Positions 22,775 through 33,137 of a stretch of DNA of 64,000 nt are shown in pieces (positions within the stretch are counted from its first letter, which is position 1; each line of letters starts with the position of its first letter). The position numbers were made by a program, and so were the translations under genes. The stretch spans positions 3,472,001 through 3,536,000 of the forward strand of contig JACONQ010000005.1 of assembly GCA_014281115.1 (NCBI GenBank), read 5' to 3'. This stretch comes from Laburnicola sp. R22_1 (Eukaryota; Ascomycota; Dothideomycetes; Pleosporales; Didymosphaeriaceae). Under the pieces are notes generated by a model, which was given only the letters and a program-made list of their open reading frames with translations, made no database searches and had not been told where the DNA came from.

Positions 22775-23625
22775 ATGCTTCCAGACTCAGCGCTCAGAGT
22801 GCTTGCGACCGTCGCGTCGATATTGGCGGCTGTTTCAGCAGCAGATTGCACTCGCGAAGGTCTCCTAGCCGCCGCCCAATCTTATATCGATGCTCAAAGT
22901 GCCGGCAACACAACAGGCCTTAAACTGTCTCCCAGCTTCCAGTACCAGCAAAATAACAAAGCACGAGATATTTCCGCAGGTCTGATCGCCTCGCCGTACA
23001 AACTAGACCTCGTCCGCTCCGCCCCCGACACCGTCGCATGCGCTTCCTACACCATGTGGATCAGCGCTTCCGGCAGCAAACCCTACGTCGTCGGTACGCA
23101 AATTCAACATGAAAACAACGACACCTCCACTATCAGCTTGATCGACACAATTGCAGCTACTACGGGTGATTTGTTCTTCGATGCAAAGAAGACACTAGGG
23201 TATATCCAGAAAGAGGATTAGAGCCCGATCAATAGCACAGCTTCAAGACTATCCAGAGATCTACTCAAGAAGGTTGGAGATGCGTATCTAGACATGTGGA
23301 CAAATGCAACGGCTGCTGATAGTATTCCGTGGGGAACGGAATGTGAAAGGGTGGAGGGGAGCCAGTACACCAATCCTTGTGGGAAGGCGTTACCGCATGG
23401 GGGGAGCTCGAAGCCGAACGGGATGAGACGGTATGTTTTAATATCATGATTATGTCTATAATAGCTGAATTGTGGTGCAGGTATGTTATTGATGAAGTGC
23501 AGGGGAGCGTTGATGTTCTTTGTCAGTTTGATAGTCTTGGGACGATGCCAGATTCGCATGAGATACGTGTGATTGATGGCAAGGTGAAGTATGTACATAC
23601 CATCACTGCGCTGAATGTTGGCTGA
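22775..23625 (+). pseudogene. Secreted fungal protein (DUF8021-like) with in-frame TAG
   Basis: Encodes a signal peptide (about residues 1-22, ending VSAADC) and a domain resembling fungal secreted proteins that I recall as DUF8021; the name is from memory. The frame is join(22775..23430,23481..23625), 266 codons, but TAG at 23219-23221 ends translation after 148 residues. Downstream the same frame continues with family-like sequence: [20 protein letters not shown], then across a clean 50-bp intron (GTATGT...GCAG) into RYVIDEVQGSVDVLC, DSHEIRVIDGKVKYVHT and a natural stop. A CAG-to-TAG transition would explain it. Either a recent pseudogene, a truncated secreted protein, or a base error; no frameshift is seen. 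Confidence 0.7.
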
Positions 23626-23688
23626 AGGTTGGCTGAAACAAGGTCTGTGATCACGGTTCTATTCGCAACATATATAAAGATCAATGCC

Positions 23689-24144
23689 CAGCGCTGACAA
23701 CGTACCGTACTACGCGTAATAGTACGTCCCGTAGTACGTCCCGTACGCCGTACGTACGTAGCTGCCTCCTAGGCCGTACCGTAGCCGTAATTTGTATGTG
23801 GACGAGGCGTAATTACAGCTCTACGGGAGCCTTTTTGTGAGCTTTTAACGCGACCTTTTGGTGTTGTTAAAAAGTCGTTAAAAGTAACCTTTTTGACCTT
23901 GTAAAGTTGATCTCCTAAAAAGACAACTTTTTAACGACCTCAACACCAGAAAACGATCACCAATTACCCAATTAGGAAGGATCTTAGCATATACGGCCCG
24001 TAAACACCTTTTTAGGCCATACTACAGTTACGGGGCGTAATCTGGCATCTCCAGCGGCTCCCGTACGTACGTAGCGCCCATACAAGCCGTAGCATAGAGC
24101 AATGAGGGTCAACCGTACCGTACTACGCTACGTTGTCAGCGCTG
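23689..24144. mobile_element. 456-bp hAT-like MITE
   Basis: Non-coding element with 16-bp perfect terminal inverted repeats (CAGCGCTGACAACGTA at 23689-23704, its complement at 24129-24144) and imperfect extension into TACGTAC-rich subterminal repeats. It is flanked by an exact 8-bp duplication, TCAATGCC, at 23681-23688 and 24145-24152. An 8-bp duplication with CAG...CTG ends is the hAT signature. The middle (about 23840-23950) forms a second imperfect inverted repeat around AACTTTTTAACG-like arms. There is no coding capacity, so it would depend on a transposase elsewhere. Confidence 0.85.
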
Positions 24145-24276
24145 TCAATGCCGACGGTCTGTTCCTTCGTCAATATCAGTTCACTGTGGATGCCTGTCTT
24201 TCTGCTCACATTACAATGCCTCACAGAAAACCTGTCGCTAAAAAGGCAGTATTTGATCAATATCGAATTCGTTCTT

Positions 24277-24906
24277 CTACTTGATATCCGCGCTCTTCAC
24301 AACGGTGCCAAAAACATCCGCCAACTCTGCGAGCGCCACCCTAGTCACCTCGCCCCCCTTCACATCCGGGATATCGCGGTCACCAATCCCGTCTTCAACG
24401 AGCACAACCTCGTATCCGCTCTGAAAAGCCTCACGGGCAGTAGTCGACACACAAACATGCGCCATATACCCTACAAGGACAAGCTTCTTCATACCCCATC
24501 CCTGTAGCGTCTCATGCAGCGATGTCTGCTCAAAAGCTCCAGGGAACTGCTTCCAGATCGTGGTCTCACCCTCCTACTCTCATCAATACACCTTCTTTGT
24601 AAGATACCTGCAGATTCAACTTACCTTTGCCTTCAACTCTTTGAATTCCTCAGCCAGTTCGGTACCCGGGGTGAAAATTGGCGCCCCTTCAGGTGTCTTG
24701 TGGAGCACATGAATCACCTTTCCGTCTGCCTTGCGGTACTTCTCAAGCAAGTCCGCGATGACTTTCCCACTAGCCTCAGCGTTGGTAACGGTCAGTGCAC
24801 CGGATGCGTATTCATTTTGCGCGTCGATTATGACCAACGCCGAGTCGGATGAGGAGGCGGTGCTTGGCGGCATGCCAAGGAGGTCGCGGAACGATTTCGT
24901 GGCCAT
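24277..24906 (-). CDS. Isochorismatase-family cysteine hydrolase
   Basis: 192-aa alpha/beta hydrolase of the isochorismatase-like superfamily, complement(join(24277..24573,24625..24906)). The catalytic triad is visible: Asp in [12 protein letters not shown], Lys in the exon-exon region ([11 protein letters not shown]) and the nucleophile Cys in [29 protein letters not shown] follows as in fungal members. The 51-bp intron has GTAAGT and a GTAG acceptor and restores KAKEGETTIW. Members hydrolyse amides or enol ethers; the substrate is unknown. The gene looks intact although its neighbours are damaged. Confidence 0.88.
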
Positions 24907-25289
24907 GGTTGAAGGAGTGGAGGATTTCGATGGATGTGAATGATTCTCTTAGGAATTGAGGAGATTTTGTATTTGCAGGTTAGAGTGGATGTGAGTACAT
25001 ATGTCGTATTTCTAATGAATTACTTAAGGGGTCGAGAGCGTCATGGTGCGAATCTTCAGTGGCGTTTGGTGGGGTTACCCCACTCGGCATCGCGACCGGC
25101 ATCATGTCCTTCCGCGGAATTGGCTAGAAAAAGGTCAGATAACAGTGAGTTTTGCTATAGGGAAAAAACTTTTTTTGGTAAATAAAGATATATCTTGTAA
25201 CTATACTATAGTAAAAGAAAATCTAGCTATACCCTTTTATTCTGTGTACCAGCTCTGTAAAAATATCATATGAATACATGTGATTAAGT
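24907..25289. other. AT-rich spacer
   Basis: No gene seen. The portion 25140-25270 is AT-rich (aaaaaactttttttgg, tatatcttg), in keeping with degenerate sequence next to the GMC relic. Confidence 0.35.
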
Positions 25290-26074
25290 TGATGACGCGC
25301 TTATCGTTCGGCACCCCGCAAAAGCCGTGGCGAGGTGTGCGGTAAGCGCCCGCAGATACAATAACCTGACCGTTAGGTTTCGTCATACGAGTCTCTCCAT
25401 TCAAAAGTTCTATTCCTACGGCGACGTTGCCATGGAATATGATTCGGCGTACTAGAGCGTTTGAGAACATCTACTCCATCTAGCGCATAAATTGCGCTGG
25501 CTATTTGACGCTTGCCATCTCGCCAATTCTCCACCAGATCAGTGATACCTTGTGGGTGACCATTATTGGCATCCGGTACGTGTTTCATTCCGGGAAGATT
25601 GTACCATAACTTGAGAACGTGTTCCCGCAAGGGAAACTTGCGACCAGAGGCGCTCACAGAAGTAGTGTGCACCGGTCCGTCGAAACCATGTTGTTCAGGA
25701 TCGGCCTCAGGATCGAAGTGCTTCTCAGATTGCTTGAAATAGGGCAGTAGTCCCTTGTAACTCCAACGTTCATCATCCACCTCCCGCGCCCACTCGTCGT
25801 AGTCCAGGGCATCGCCACGAATCCAACCTCCAGTGTTGATAATGGAACCCCCAGAAAGACCCTTGATAGCACAGTTATACCGAGGCTTTCCATCGAGGTG
25901 GACTTGGCTTGGGGAGTAGTGAAATATTTCCAGTCTAAGTCGGAGAAATGGAGGGAAGCTGCCTCCGCAAGGTTTTCCACGTGAGCATGCCCTGTCACAT
26001 CCTGTCCAGCCTCGGCGAGCAGAATTGATAAGCTTGGTGCTCTCTGGTGAAGTCGCTATGCGAGAGTCAGCCAT
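25290..26074 (-). pseudogene. GMC oxidoreductase relic
   Basis: Broken internal fragment of a glucose-methanol-choline (flavoprotein) oxidoreductase. Recognisable pieces fall in different frames: LLAEAGQDVTGHAHVEN and DLDWKYFTTPQ (after the lost FAD Rossmann motif), GGSIINTGGWIRGDALDYDEW (GMC signature 1 region), then ALVRRIIFHGNVAVGIEL and QVIVSAGAYRTP (signature 2 region). At least three frame changes separate them. The N-terminal GxGxxG motif and the entire C-terminal substrate domain with the catalytic His are absent, so the gene is truncated at both ends. Confidence 0.8.
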
Positions 26075-26256
26075 GAGGGGTGGAGGTGGGTGAAGTTGAG
26101 GTCGAGAAACTCCTTCTTGGACCTACCCAGGATGCACCAGGGCAGAAGGAGAAGGATAGAAGGATAAAAAAAAAACCTTCAATTATATTTGTGAAATTGG
26201 AGACTCTCTATTTATTACGTGACTAACTAATATCTATGTTGATTGGCGACAAAAAG

Positions 26257-26705
26257 CTACGGTGTTGAGGACGTCGTGCTATTCACACCCCCAGGGGCCA
26301 GACTGGTTCCCTTAAGCTTCCGCAACGCAGCCGTGACTCTGTGGTACACCTCTCTTGGAACAGCATGACACTTGTGCCCTGGCACATCCCAGACCGGTGG
26401 TAGTCCAATCTCTATATCCGCACCATAATCAACCAAAAAAGCTGATATCTCGAACCACCGCTGGCGGCACTGAAAGACCGAAAGCTTCACACAGTACAAC
26501 GGTCAGAATTCCACAAGGATTGTTCTTTGATTGTGAGCATCCGGCTCCAGGAAGTGGCTCGAGGGGCTTCGGGTGTCCAACCTTTGTCAGTACCGTAGGG
26601 ATTGAAGCATCCTGCACACAGGTGCGCTTGCAGGTGTGCGAATAATAAAGCTAAATGCATACATCCGTGCTGACCTGAAGCGTGCTGGTCGTGTTTGTCG
26701 TGCAT
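26257..26705 (-). pseudogene. Ankyrin-like gene fragment with frameshift
   Basis: Weak call. Two overlapping minus-strand frames read CGILTVVLCEAFGLSVPP and then SAFLVDYGADIEIGLPPVWD; the junction lies at a run of T (about 26440) where a one-base slip would join them. The second piece resembles the end of an ankyrin repeat (LVDYGADI). Could equally be chance sequence. Confidence 0.3.
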
Positions 26706-27084
26706 TATGAAGGGTGGTAAAGACGTATTATATGTAGCCTAAGCGCGTGAGGAGAAGGTTAACTCGTTCTACGAGATACCTTAGGTGAAGTACAATGGGT
26801 AATAGGATAACACGATTGCTACTTTATAAAAGCAACGAAGTGCATGTAAGCATAGTAAAAGAGATAACATGTGTCGTGATAGCAGAGACAACTCACCGCG
26901 GGGCAAGAACCCCTGCAGGCCATATTATACTTACTTACCTAGGTACCTACAAGGGGTAGGTACTACGTATACTAGCGATCACGTGATCATTCCATGGCCA
27001 AATCCATTGGACATCACCTCATGACTCATACAAAAACATGGACCAGAGCATAAATTCATCCCCAGCCGCCTTGTGCGGCAAGTC
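26706..27084. other. Spacer with short-repeat patches
   Basis: No gene seen. It contains the self-overlapping ctacctaggtacctac around 26935-26950 and GATCACGTGATC, a 12-bp perfect palindrome at about 26977, upstream of the methyltransferase. Confidence 0.35.
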
Positions 27085-28089
27085 ATGCCCTACCCATCTC
27101 ACCCAAAAATGTCCATCCACCTCGACGCCGCCACCATCGCCCGCCTCCCCCTCCACGACCCCACACACTTCAACATCCAATACTCCCAAACCCTCCATCG
27201 CCTGGCGCTCCTGAAACACTGGAATATCCCCCCTAGCGCGAAAGTGCTAGAACTCGGATGTGGACAGGGAGACTGTACGACTGTCCTTGCCTCTGCTGTG
27301 GGCGAGCAGGGGAGCGTGGTAGCGGTCGATCCAGCGGACTTGGATTATGGTGCGTTTTTCGATTTCTATCTTACCCTTCTGCTTGTACTACCGGGCGAGC
27401 AGAAAGCAAGTAGAAGATTGATTAATGCGCCTGCAGGATCCCCATACACCCTCGGCGACGCCCAATCTCACATCTCGCAAACCCCACTGGGCAAACGAAT
27501 AACATGGATCCAACAACCCCCTCTGTCGTACCTCTCTTCCCTGCCCTCCCCCTCTTCCAGCGACAACCCCACCAAACCCTTCACTGCAACAATCCTCGCC
27601 CACAGCCTCTGGTACTTCTCCACCCCCACCCTCATCTTCTCCACTTTCCGTGCCCTCAAACAACACAGCCGCCGTCTCCACCTCGCTGAATGGTCCCTAT
27701 CAGCCACACACCCCTCAGCCCAACCTCATGTTCTAGCCGCACTCACCCAGGCCGCGCTGGAATGTCGGAAACCCGAGAGCGTGTCGAATGTGCGCACGGT
27801 GCTGGCGCCAAAGCGGATTATTGAGTTGACGGTGGCGGCGGGGTGGGAATTGGAGCGTGAGACTTGAGTGGAGGCTGGGGAGGGAGTGTTGGATGGACAG
27901 TGGGAGGTGGATGTTTGTCTTTCTGAGGGGTTTGAGAGGGAGGTAGAGGAGTGTGTTAGTGATGAGAGGGAAAGGGGGGTGGGACTTGCGTTGAGGGATG
28001 CGTGCGAGGCGAGTTTGGAGCGTGTGCAGGGGGGTTTAGAGGGTGTTAGGGGGATGGATGTTTGGGTTGCTAGTTTTGTGATTGGGTGA
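27085..28089 (+). CDS. Class I SAM-dependent methyltransferase with in-frame TGA
   Basis: Rossmann-fold methyltransferase: motif I VLELGCGQGDCTTVLAS, motif II-like VVAVDPADLDYG, then YTLGDAQSHI. Exons join(27085..27349,27437..27867); the 87-bp in-frame intron (GTGCGT...GCAG) restores DYGSPYTLG. Translation would stop at TGA 27865-27867 after 231 residues. The same frame then continues 73 codons to 28089 with coding-like sequence (DGQWEVDVCLSEGFEREVEE, DERERGVGLALRDACEAS, GMDVWVASF) that looks like the natural C-terminus of this fungal family. So the product is either shortened, read through, or the gene is newly broken (CGA to TGA). Substrate unknown. First in-frame ATG is 27085; 27109 is an alternative. 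Confidence 0.75.
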
Positions 28090-28741
28090 GCTGAGGGAGT
28101 TGTTGGGAGGAGGTTAAGCCCAACGCTATAAGGTCGACTTGTAGAGCTCTTAGAAGGCACAGAAGGCTGTAGTGATAATAGTGAAGCAAAGGGAAGCTGT
28201 GTATGAGCTGCCCAGGTGCGAAGGTCTGCCTTAGACTCCCAGACAGGCCTCGTTCACTCAAGCACCTTTGGCATCTCCACGTTCCGAGCCAGATACGGCA
28301 TCTGTCTGCCGTATGCTGTATAATACACGTATCAACAGATATGGACGAGGTAAAGGAAGATTGAACATGAAAACAAGCAAAACATCTATTGGTATCATCA
28401 CACATTCGTCAAATACACCCAACGAGTCGATTTCAACTCCCGACATCCTCCTCGTAAACCGCCTCAGCACGGGTGGTATGGACATCCGCTCGCAGGTACA
28501 AATGCGCGTGCGCATTAAGATAGGCGGACCAAACTTGTAGATGAAATCAAGACACCGTGTGCTAAATCATCCAAGGCGCCGATTCCAGAACAGACGGAGG
28601 CCTGACCCTTTCGATAGAGTAAAGTGAGCCAAGCCAGTCGTCGCACAAGCCAACGTGCCTCATAATCTATGCTCGACCCCACACTAGGGTAAGCAACCCA
28701 GGTGTGAACACTGCAAGGAAGCAGCAGGTGTCGGGTCTAAT
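28090..28741. other. Convergent spacer before RSE1 3' end
   Basis: About 650 bases with no supported gene; marks the return from accessory to core sequence. Confidence 0.4.
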
Positions 28742-31700
28742 TTAGAAGACATAAAGGCCTCTCATATTCCAGATCGCTTCATCCACCATCTCACTCGTCC
28801 AGTTTCCAGTCAATTGACCAACAATACTCTCCCGCTTATCCCTGGTCAGGACTAAGAACCGCTCGATGAGATCACCATCAATCATGCTCTTGACGGGAGT
28901 AAAGTAACTCCTATAAGCAAGATGATCTCTTCCGCTCAACGGCTTATCATCAACCCGCAGCTGTAGCTCCAACTGCTGGAACATCTTCTGCTGGCGACGT
29001 GAGGAGAAAGGAATAAGCGCGCCAAGCGTGCCTTGTAGACCTGCCCAGAAAACGACACGCTCGCCACCAGAGAGGAGATTGGTTCGCTGGATGGAAATGG
29101 GAATATCGTTTGTGAAGTAATGCGCGATGAGGTCGATACGGTTCGGGGCACCGGCGAGGTAGCTCTGGTCTTGTATGAGATTGAGCCCATCCGGTGACTC
29201 ATCTGCGGCTTCCGATACCTTGGGGGGGCATCGCACAATCCAAAGATTGCCGAACTTGTCTCCGCCGGCTGTCGTCTCGTAGTCCAGCATCTCGGAGCAG
29301 GTCGTATGCCGAGCTACAGAATCATCGGCAAACGGAATTAGCAAGTTCGGATGGACCTGCTCCTTATGCACCACGTACGTAACCGACTGTGTCTGGTCAG
29401 AGACGATGATTCGGCTTCCCTGGGTTTTAAGACCAGTGACACGCGTAGAAACGCACTGCGGCGTCATAGCTTTGCGAAGCAATGAACGCATACCACAGTC
29501 GTAAAGAGCCAAGTCTTTGCCAATGCCAGCAATGAGCTTGCCCTTGAACGGAAGTAGAGCTAGTGGGGGCTCAGGCACCTCCGTCTCGTGCATGAACTCG
29601 AGTTCCCTTCCGTTCGGTGATAGCTTATAGAGCAGAATTGAAGCGGACGTGTACTGATATGGCGTAAATCGTAGATCCTGGGCGGCTCCAACGGCCAGAT
29701 ACATGTCGGTTTCCTTCTGGTTCTCAAAGTAGACCAAAGCTATACTGACGGCTGACTTGTTGTCTTTCAATTCAACGGTCTGGACGACGGTCTTCTCGGT
29801 CACAGGATCCACGACCTGTATACATGATGCCCATCTTCCTTGAGCCCTAGGATAACCAAATTTGGCCGGGTCTAGGTCATCGCTTTCGGTATGACCGTTG
29901 GTCATGTCACCGTTCTCGGCATTCTCCATGGCACCATCGGCACCGTTCTTCTGTGCCCGGGCTTGGTCGAGCAGACTCTGTCGGATTTCGCCACCCACAG
30001 TATTGTTCTCGCTCTCGATGACATAAAAGACACCTGTGTCGTGGTAACCCACGAACTTTCGCGGACTGTACCTGAGTGGTATCGGCTCATACGTGGTATT
30101 GTCCAGCAAGTCGTTGAAAGTGAAAATGCTAGGAATGTGTCAGCGTCGTCTTGTCAAATTGATATTGAGGCGAGGACAATGACAATGCTGTTTTCAGTAG
30201 GAACAATTGGATAAGTTAAGTATAACCCTCATCGAGTTCAGGGTAATAGTCGTCATCATACAGCGAACAGAGAAGAGGAGAAGTACGTACCGTAGCTCAC
30301 TGCCGTTCACGCAAATGATGCCTTTGAAGGCGACACCATTAAAATTCCATGCGGATTTGAACGGTACATAGTTGAGAGGCGTCAATTGGAGCACCGAGGT
30401 TCGCGGGTGCGTGTAAGCCAACCAAGGCCGAGAGGTCATTGCTACCACCGCCTCTTCGTCCGCAGCAGTAACGCGTGCGAAGGTGATGGGTTCCGGGCCG
30501 AGGAAGCGCCTACGCGTATCACCGATCTCACCTGTCATCTCATCTAGGACCGAACGAATATACACACCGCTTCGTAGACCGATGTGCAGATATTGGCTAT
30601 ACCCACGTGGTGATTTGTCTCTCATATAGTTGATAGTGAGGTCGCTCGGCTGTGCTGAGAGACCCTGTACGGAAATGCTCCTGAGAATGTTGCCTTCCAC
30701 ATCCGGGTGGAGATTGTATATCCGAACCGTTTGGTCACTGCACCCCACAGCCATGAAGTTAGCACGAAGGCTTCCTTCTGGGACTTCAGGTATAGCTATA
30801 CAGTTGATAGTGGAGTCCAAGTTGATCTCATCGTCTTCAGCCATGGCCAGCGACATGTCGTCATCGCACTCAAAATAAAGAATCTGTCCAGAGCTGAGTG
30901 CGATAGCGACTTGCCGATTGTTGGCGGCGCACGCAACGATGGTCCGGTGAGCGGGTACTGGCCAGTCTTCACATTTGGGATTATTGGCCTCGACCTCACC
31001 CTCCTCGAATTTCAACCCTCGGATATGCCGGATCCCTCTTGGATGGATCTGGACGATGCAATCTTCTCCGAATTGCTGAACACCGAGGGTACCGGACTCT
31101 ACCATGAAACCTGTCTTAACTGCCTCTTCAACTTCCTCGCCAAGCTTCAAGACCAGCGTCCTGGATTGCAGAGAAAGGACGATGAGTTCATCATTTTGAT
31201 CATCCACTTTCATCTTCGTAGTCCAGACTTTAGAGGCAATCTGGGGCAGTGGGGATTCAATAAGATCAAGAACCTCCAGGGCATTTCGAGTAGTCCCAAA
31301 AACACTTCGTCCGCCTGTACCATTGATGGTGTAGATCTGTGGAGCATCCTCAAGTGCTGGGTTCGACACTTCCATGTCCATGATAGGGTTCAGGCTCGGC
31401 ACCGCCTCGACGGGAGTCAGGTTGGTAAGCTCTCGTGGTCGGAAGAACGGAGGGGCGTATGAGGCTAGTGGGTCGATTGGAAACTGTGTGCTTTCGAAGA
31501 CTGGGTCTTCTGTGTGTTCACCTAGGGACTCTAGTTCGTAAAGAACGCTGTCCCCTGATTCGCATGCAACGTAGACAAAACCAGAGCGCAGAATGCAAAT
31601 GCTGGTCGCGATGGGGATGGTATCGAAGTACTTGATTTTGAGCTTCTGAACGCTTCCGTCGGCCACATCAATGGTGAGCTTGAATACATCGCCGTCATCC

Positions 31701-32786
31701 GTCTGCAGCAGGTAGAAGAAATCACCACCCTTGAGCATGTACAAGATGCCCGTGACGATGATGCGCTTGCGGTTTGGGTCCTCGGTCGCTCCTTCTCGGC
31801 GCGGGATGGCCAGTCGATGCATCTGAGACTGCTTGTTGAAAATCCGGTGGTAAGTGATGTTGTCCTCGCCGCAGCAAATCACTCCGCTGGGCCCTTTATC
31901 TCCACCTGGGACGCGGAAGAGGGCATGCGCAGTACGATCAACAGGCTCGGACCATTTGCGCACAATGTGATTGAGGCCCAAGTCCAGCTCATAGTAAACC
32001 AGCTCCTTCTTCAGCTCTTGGACGGCCTCGCCAGAGGGGTCAGCCTCGGCGGTGGAATAGTCCAGCTCAAGGGCCGTGAACATGGGGTTGTCATACCCGA
32101 CGTCGAGGCCAATGAGGCAATAGACTAACGTCTGTGGCTTGTGCGCTTCCAGCGGAGAAGAAATGGCTATATCGGTCTGGCCGCTGCGCGTGAGGATGTA
32201 GACCAGCTTGTTTTTCTCCGTCGAAGCGATCATGATGGCGCGCCCTTTCGGGTCAACGGCAAGATACTCGCCCGGGATAACACGGCGGATGCCCGACTTG
32301 CCGAACGTCTCGTAGTGTACGGTTTTGAACTCCTGCTTCTGCGGCTCGTACTCGTACGTCACGAGGCGTCCAGAGTCGGTCGTGACGACTATAAGATCTG
32401 CTTTGCTTTAGCACATATTCTCGACAAACCCAGTGCTTCCGTACATGCATGATACTCTACGCGAGCGTGTCGTCCGGAGCTGTTGTCGGGCCTTGGAAAA
32501 TCACTACAGGGCTCTTGGCGGGGAAAACGAGGGCAAACATACCTTTAGTGCCGCCGGCCAATCTGAATTTGGCGATACAACGAATGATGCCAAACATGTC
32601 CTGCGAGTAAATCTCCTCGAAGCCCTTCTGCCGCCGCGTGATGTCGAGGAGAGCGAGGCGGGACCCATTCGCGGCGAGAATCTGCTGCTTTGTGTTGCCG
32701 AGGAAGTCGCCCGTTATGGCGACCTGCGTCGCCGACGGATGCTTCACCGTCAGGGCGTACAGGGACATGGTCGAGAAGCTCGTCAT
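28742..32786 (-). CDS. RSE1: Pre-mRNA splicing factor RSE1 (SF3b130, DDB1/CPSF-A family)
   Basis: U2 snRNP SF3b subunit, a three-propeller scaffold needed for branch-site recognition. Read as complement(join(28742..30128,30291..32397,32543..32786)), 1245 aa, normal for RSE1. Diagnostic segments: FRLAGGTK joined to DLIVVTTDSGRLVTYEY over intron 1, ETFGKSGIRRVIPGEYLAVD, SPLEAHKPQTLVYCL, VYYELDLGLNHIVRKW, YLHIGLRSGVYIRSVLDEM, and near the C-terminus ETTAGGDKFGNLWIVRCP and GRDHLAYRSYFTPVKSMIDG. Intron 1 is 145 bp (GTATGT...GCAG), intron 2 is 162 bp (GTACGT...CTAG), long for this window. A poly-acidic stretch precedes INLDSTINC. Start ATG 32786; an internal ATG at 32768 is an alternative. SDA1 is divergent. 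Confidence 0.95.
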
Positions 32787-33137
32787 GGCGGCGGGGGCGG
32801 GCGCAGGCCCAGACGACGATGCGGCGCGTCAAGTGCTGGAGAGGTGCTAGAAATCTGCAAGGCGCCGTGAATATCGAATAGAGGGGCACGACCAGTTGTG
32901 GGGACGTTAATTACCTGTGTGCGATCTGCTAGGCAGCATCGCCGAGTTGTCGATTCGTGGAACTGGTCGATCTGGGGAGAGGCAGGTGCGACCGAGGCGA
33001 AGGTTTTGGAGCTCTCGGCCGGAAAAAGTTGTCCCCGGCGTGGCCAATAGGAGCGCCCTCCGCCCCGCCAAAAAGTTCTTGAATATCGCGACGGCTTCGA
33101 TGCCCCGTCTCGCGCATTGCGTATTCACCACGTCAAG
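32787..33137. promoter_or_regulatory. Shared 351-bp divergent promoter, RSE1 / SDA1
   Basis: The only sequence between the starts of two essential housekeeping genes (splicing and 60S ribosome biogenesis). It must serve both directions. No TATA box is obvious, which fits housekeeping promoters; a specific regulator is not identified. Confidence 0.55.

Noticed and set aside
9420..28089. Secondary-metabolite cluster (PhyH, GMC, methyltransferase, isochorismatase, MFS)
   Set aside because: The enzymes are spread over 27 kb among housekeeping genes, several are broken, and no backbone synthase is present.
30707..31462. 251-codon plus-strand frame antisense to RSE1
   Set aside because: Lies wholly inside the conserved RSE1 coding exon and shows no domain; a codon-bias shadow.
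32457..32542. RSE1 exon 1 extending to 32457
   Set aside because: The extension (MFALVFPAKSPVV) has no place in RSE1; splicing at GTATGT (32542) restores the conserved TK-DLIVV junction.
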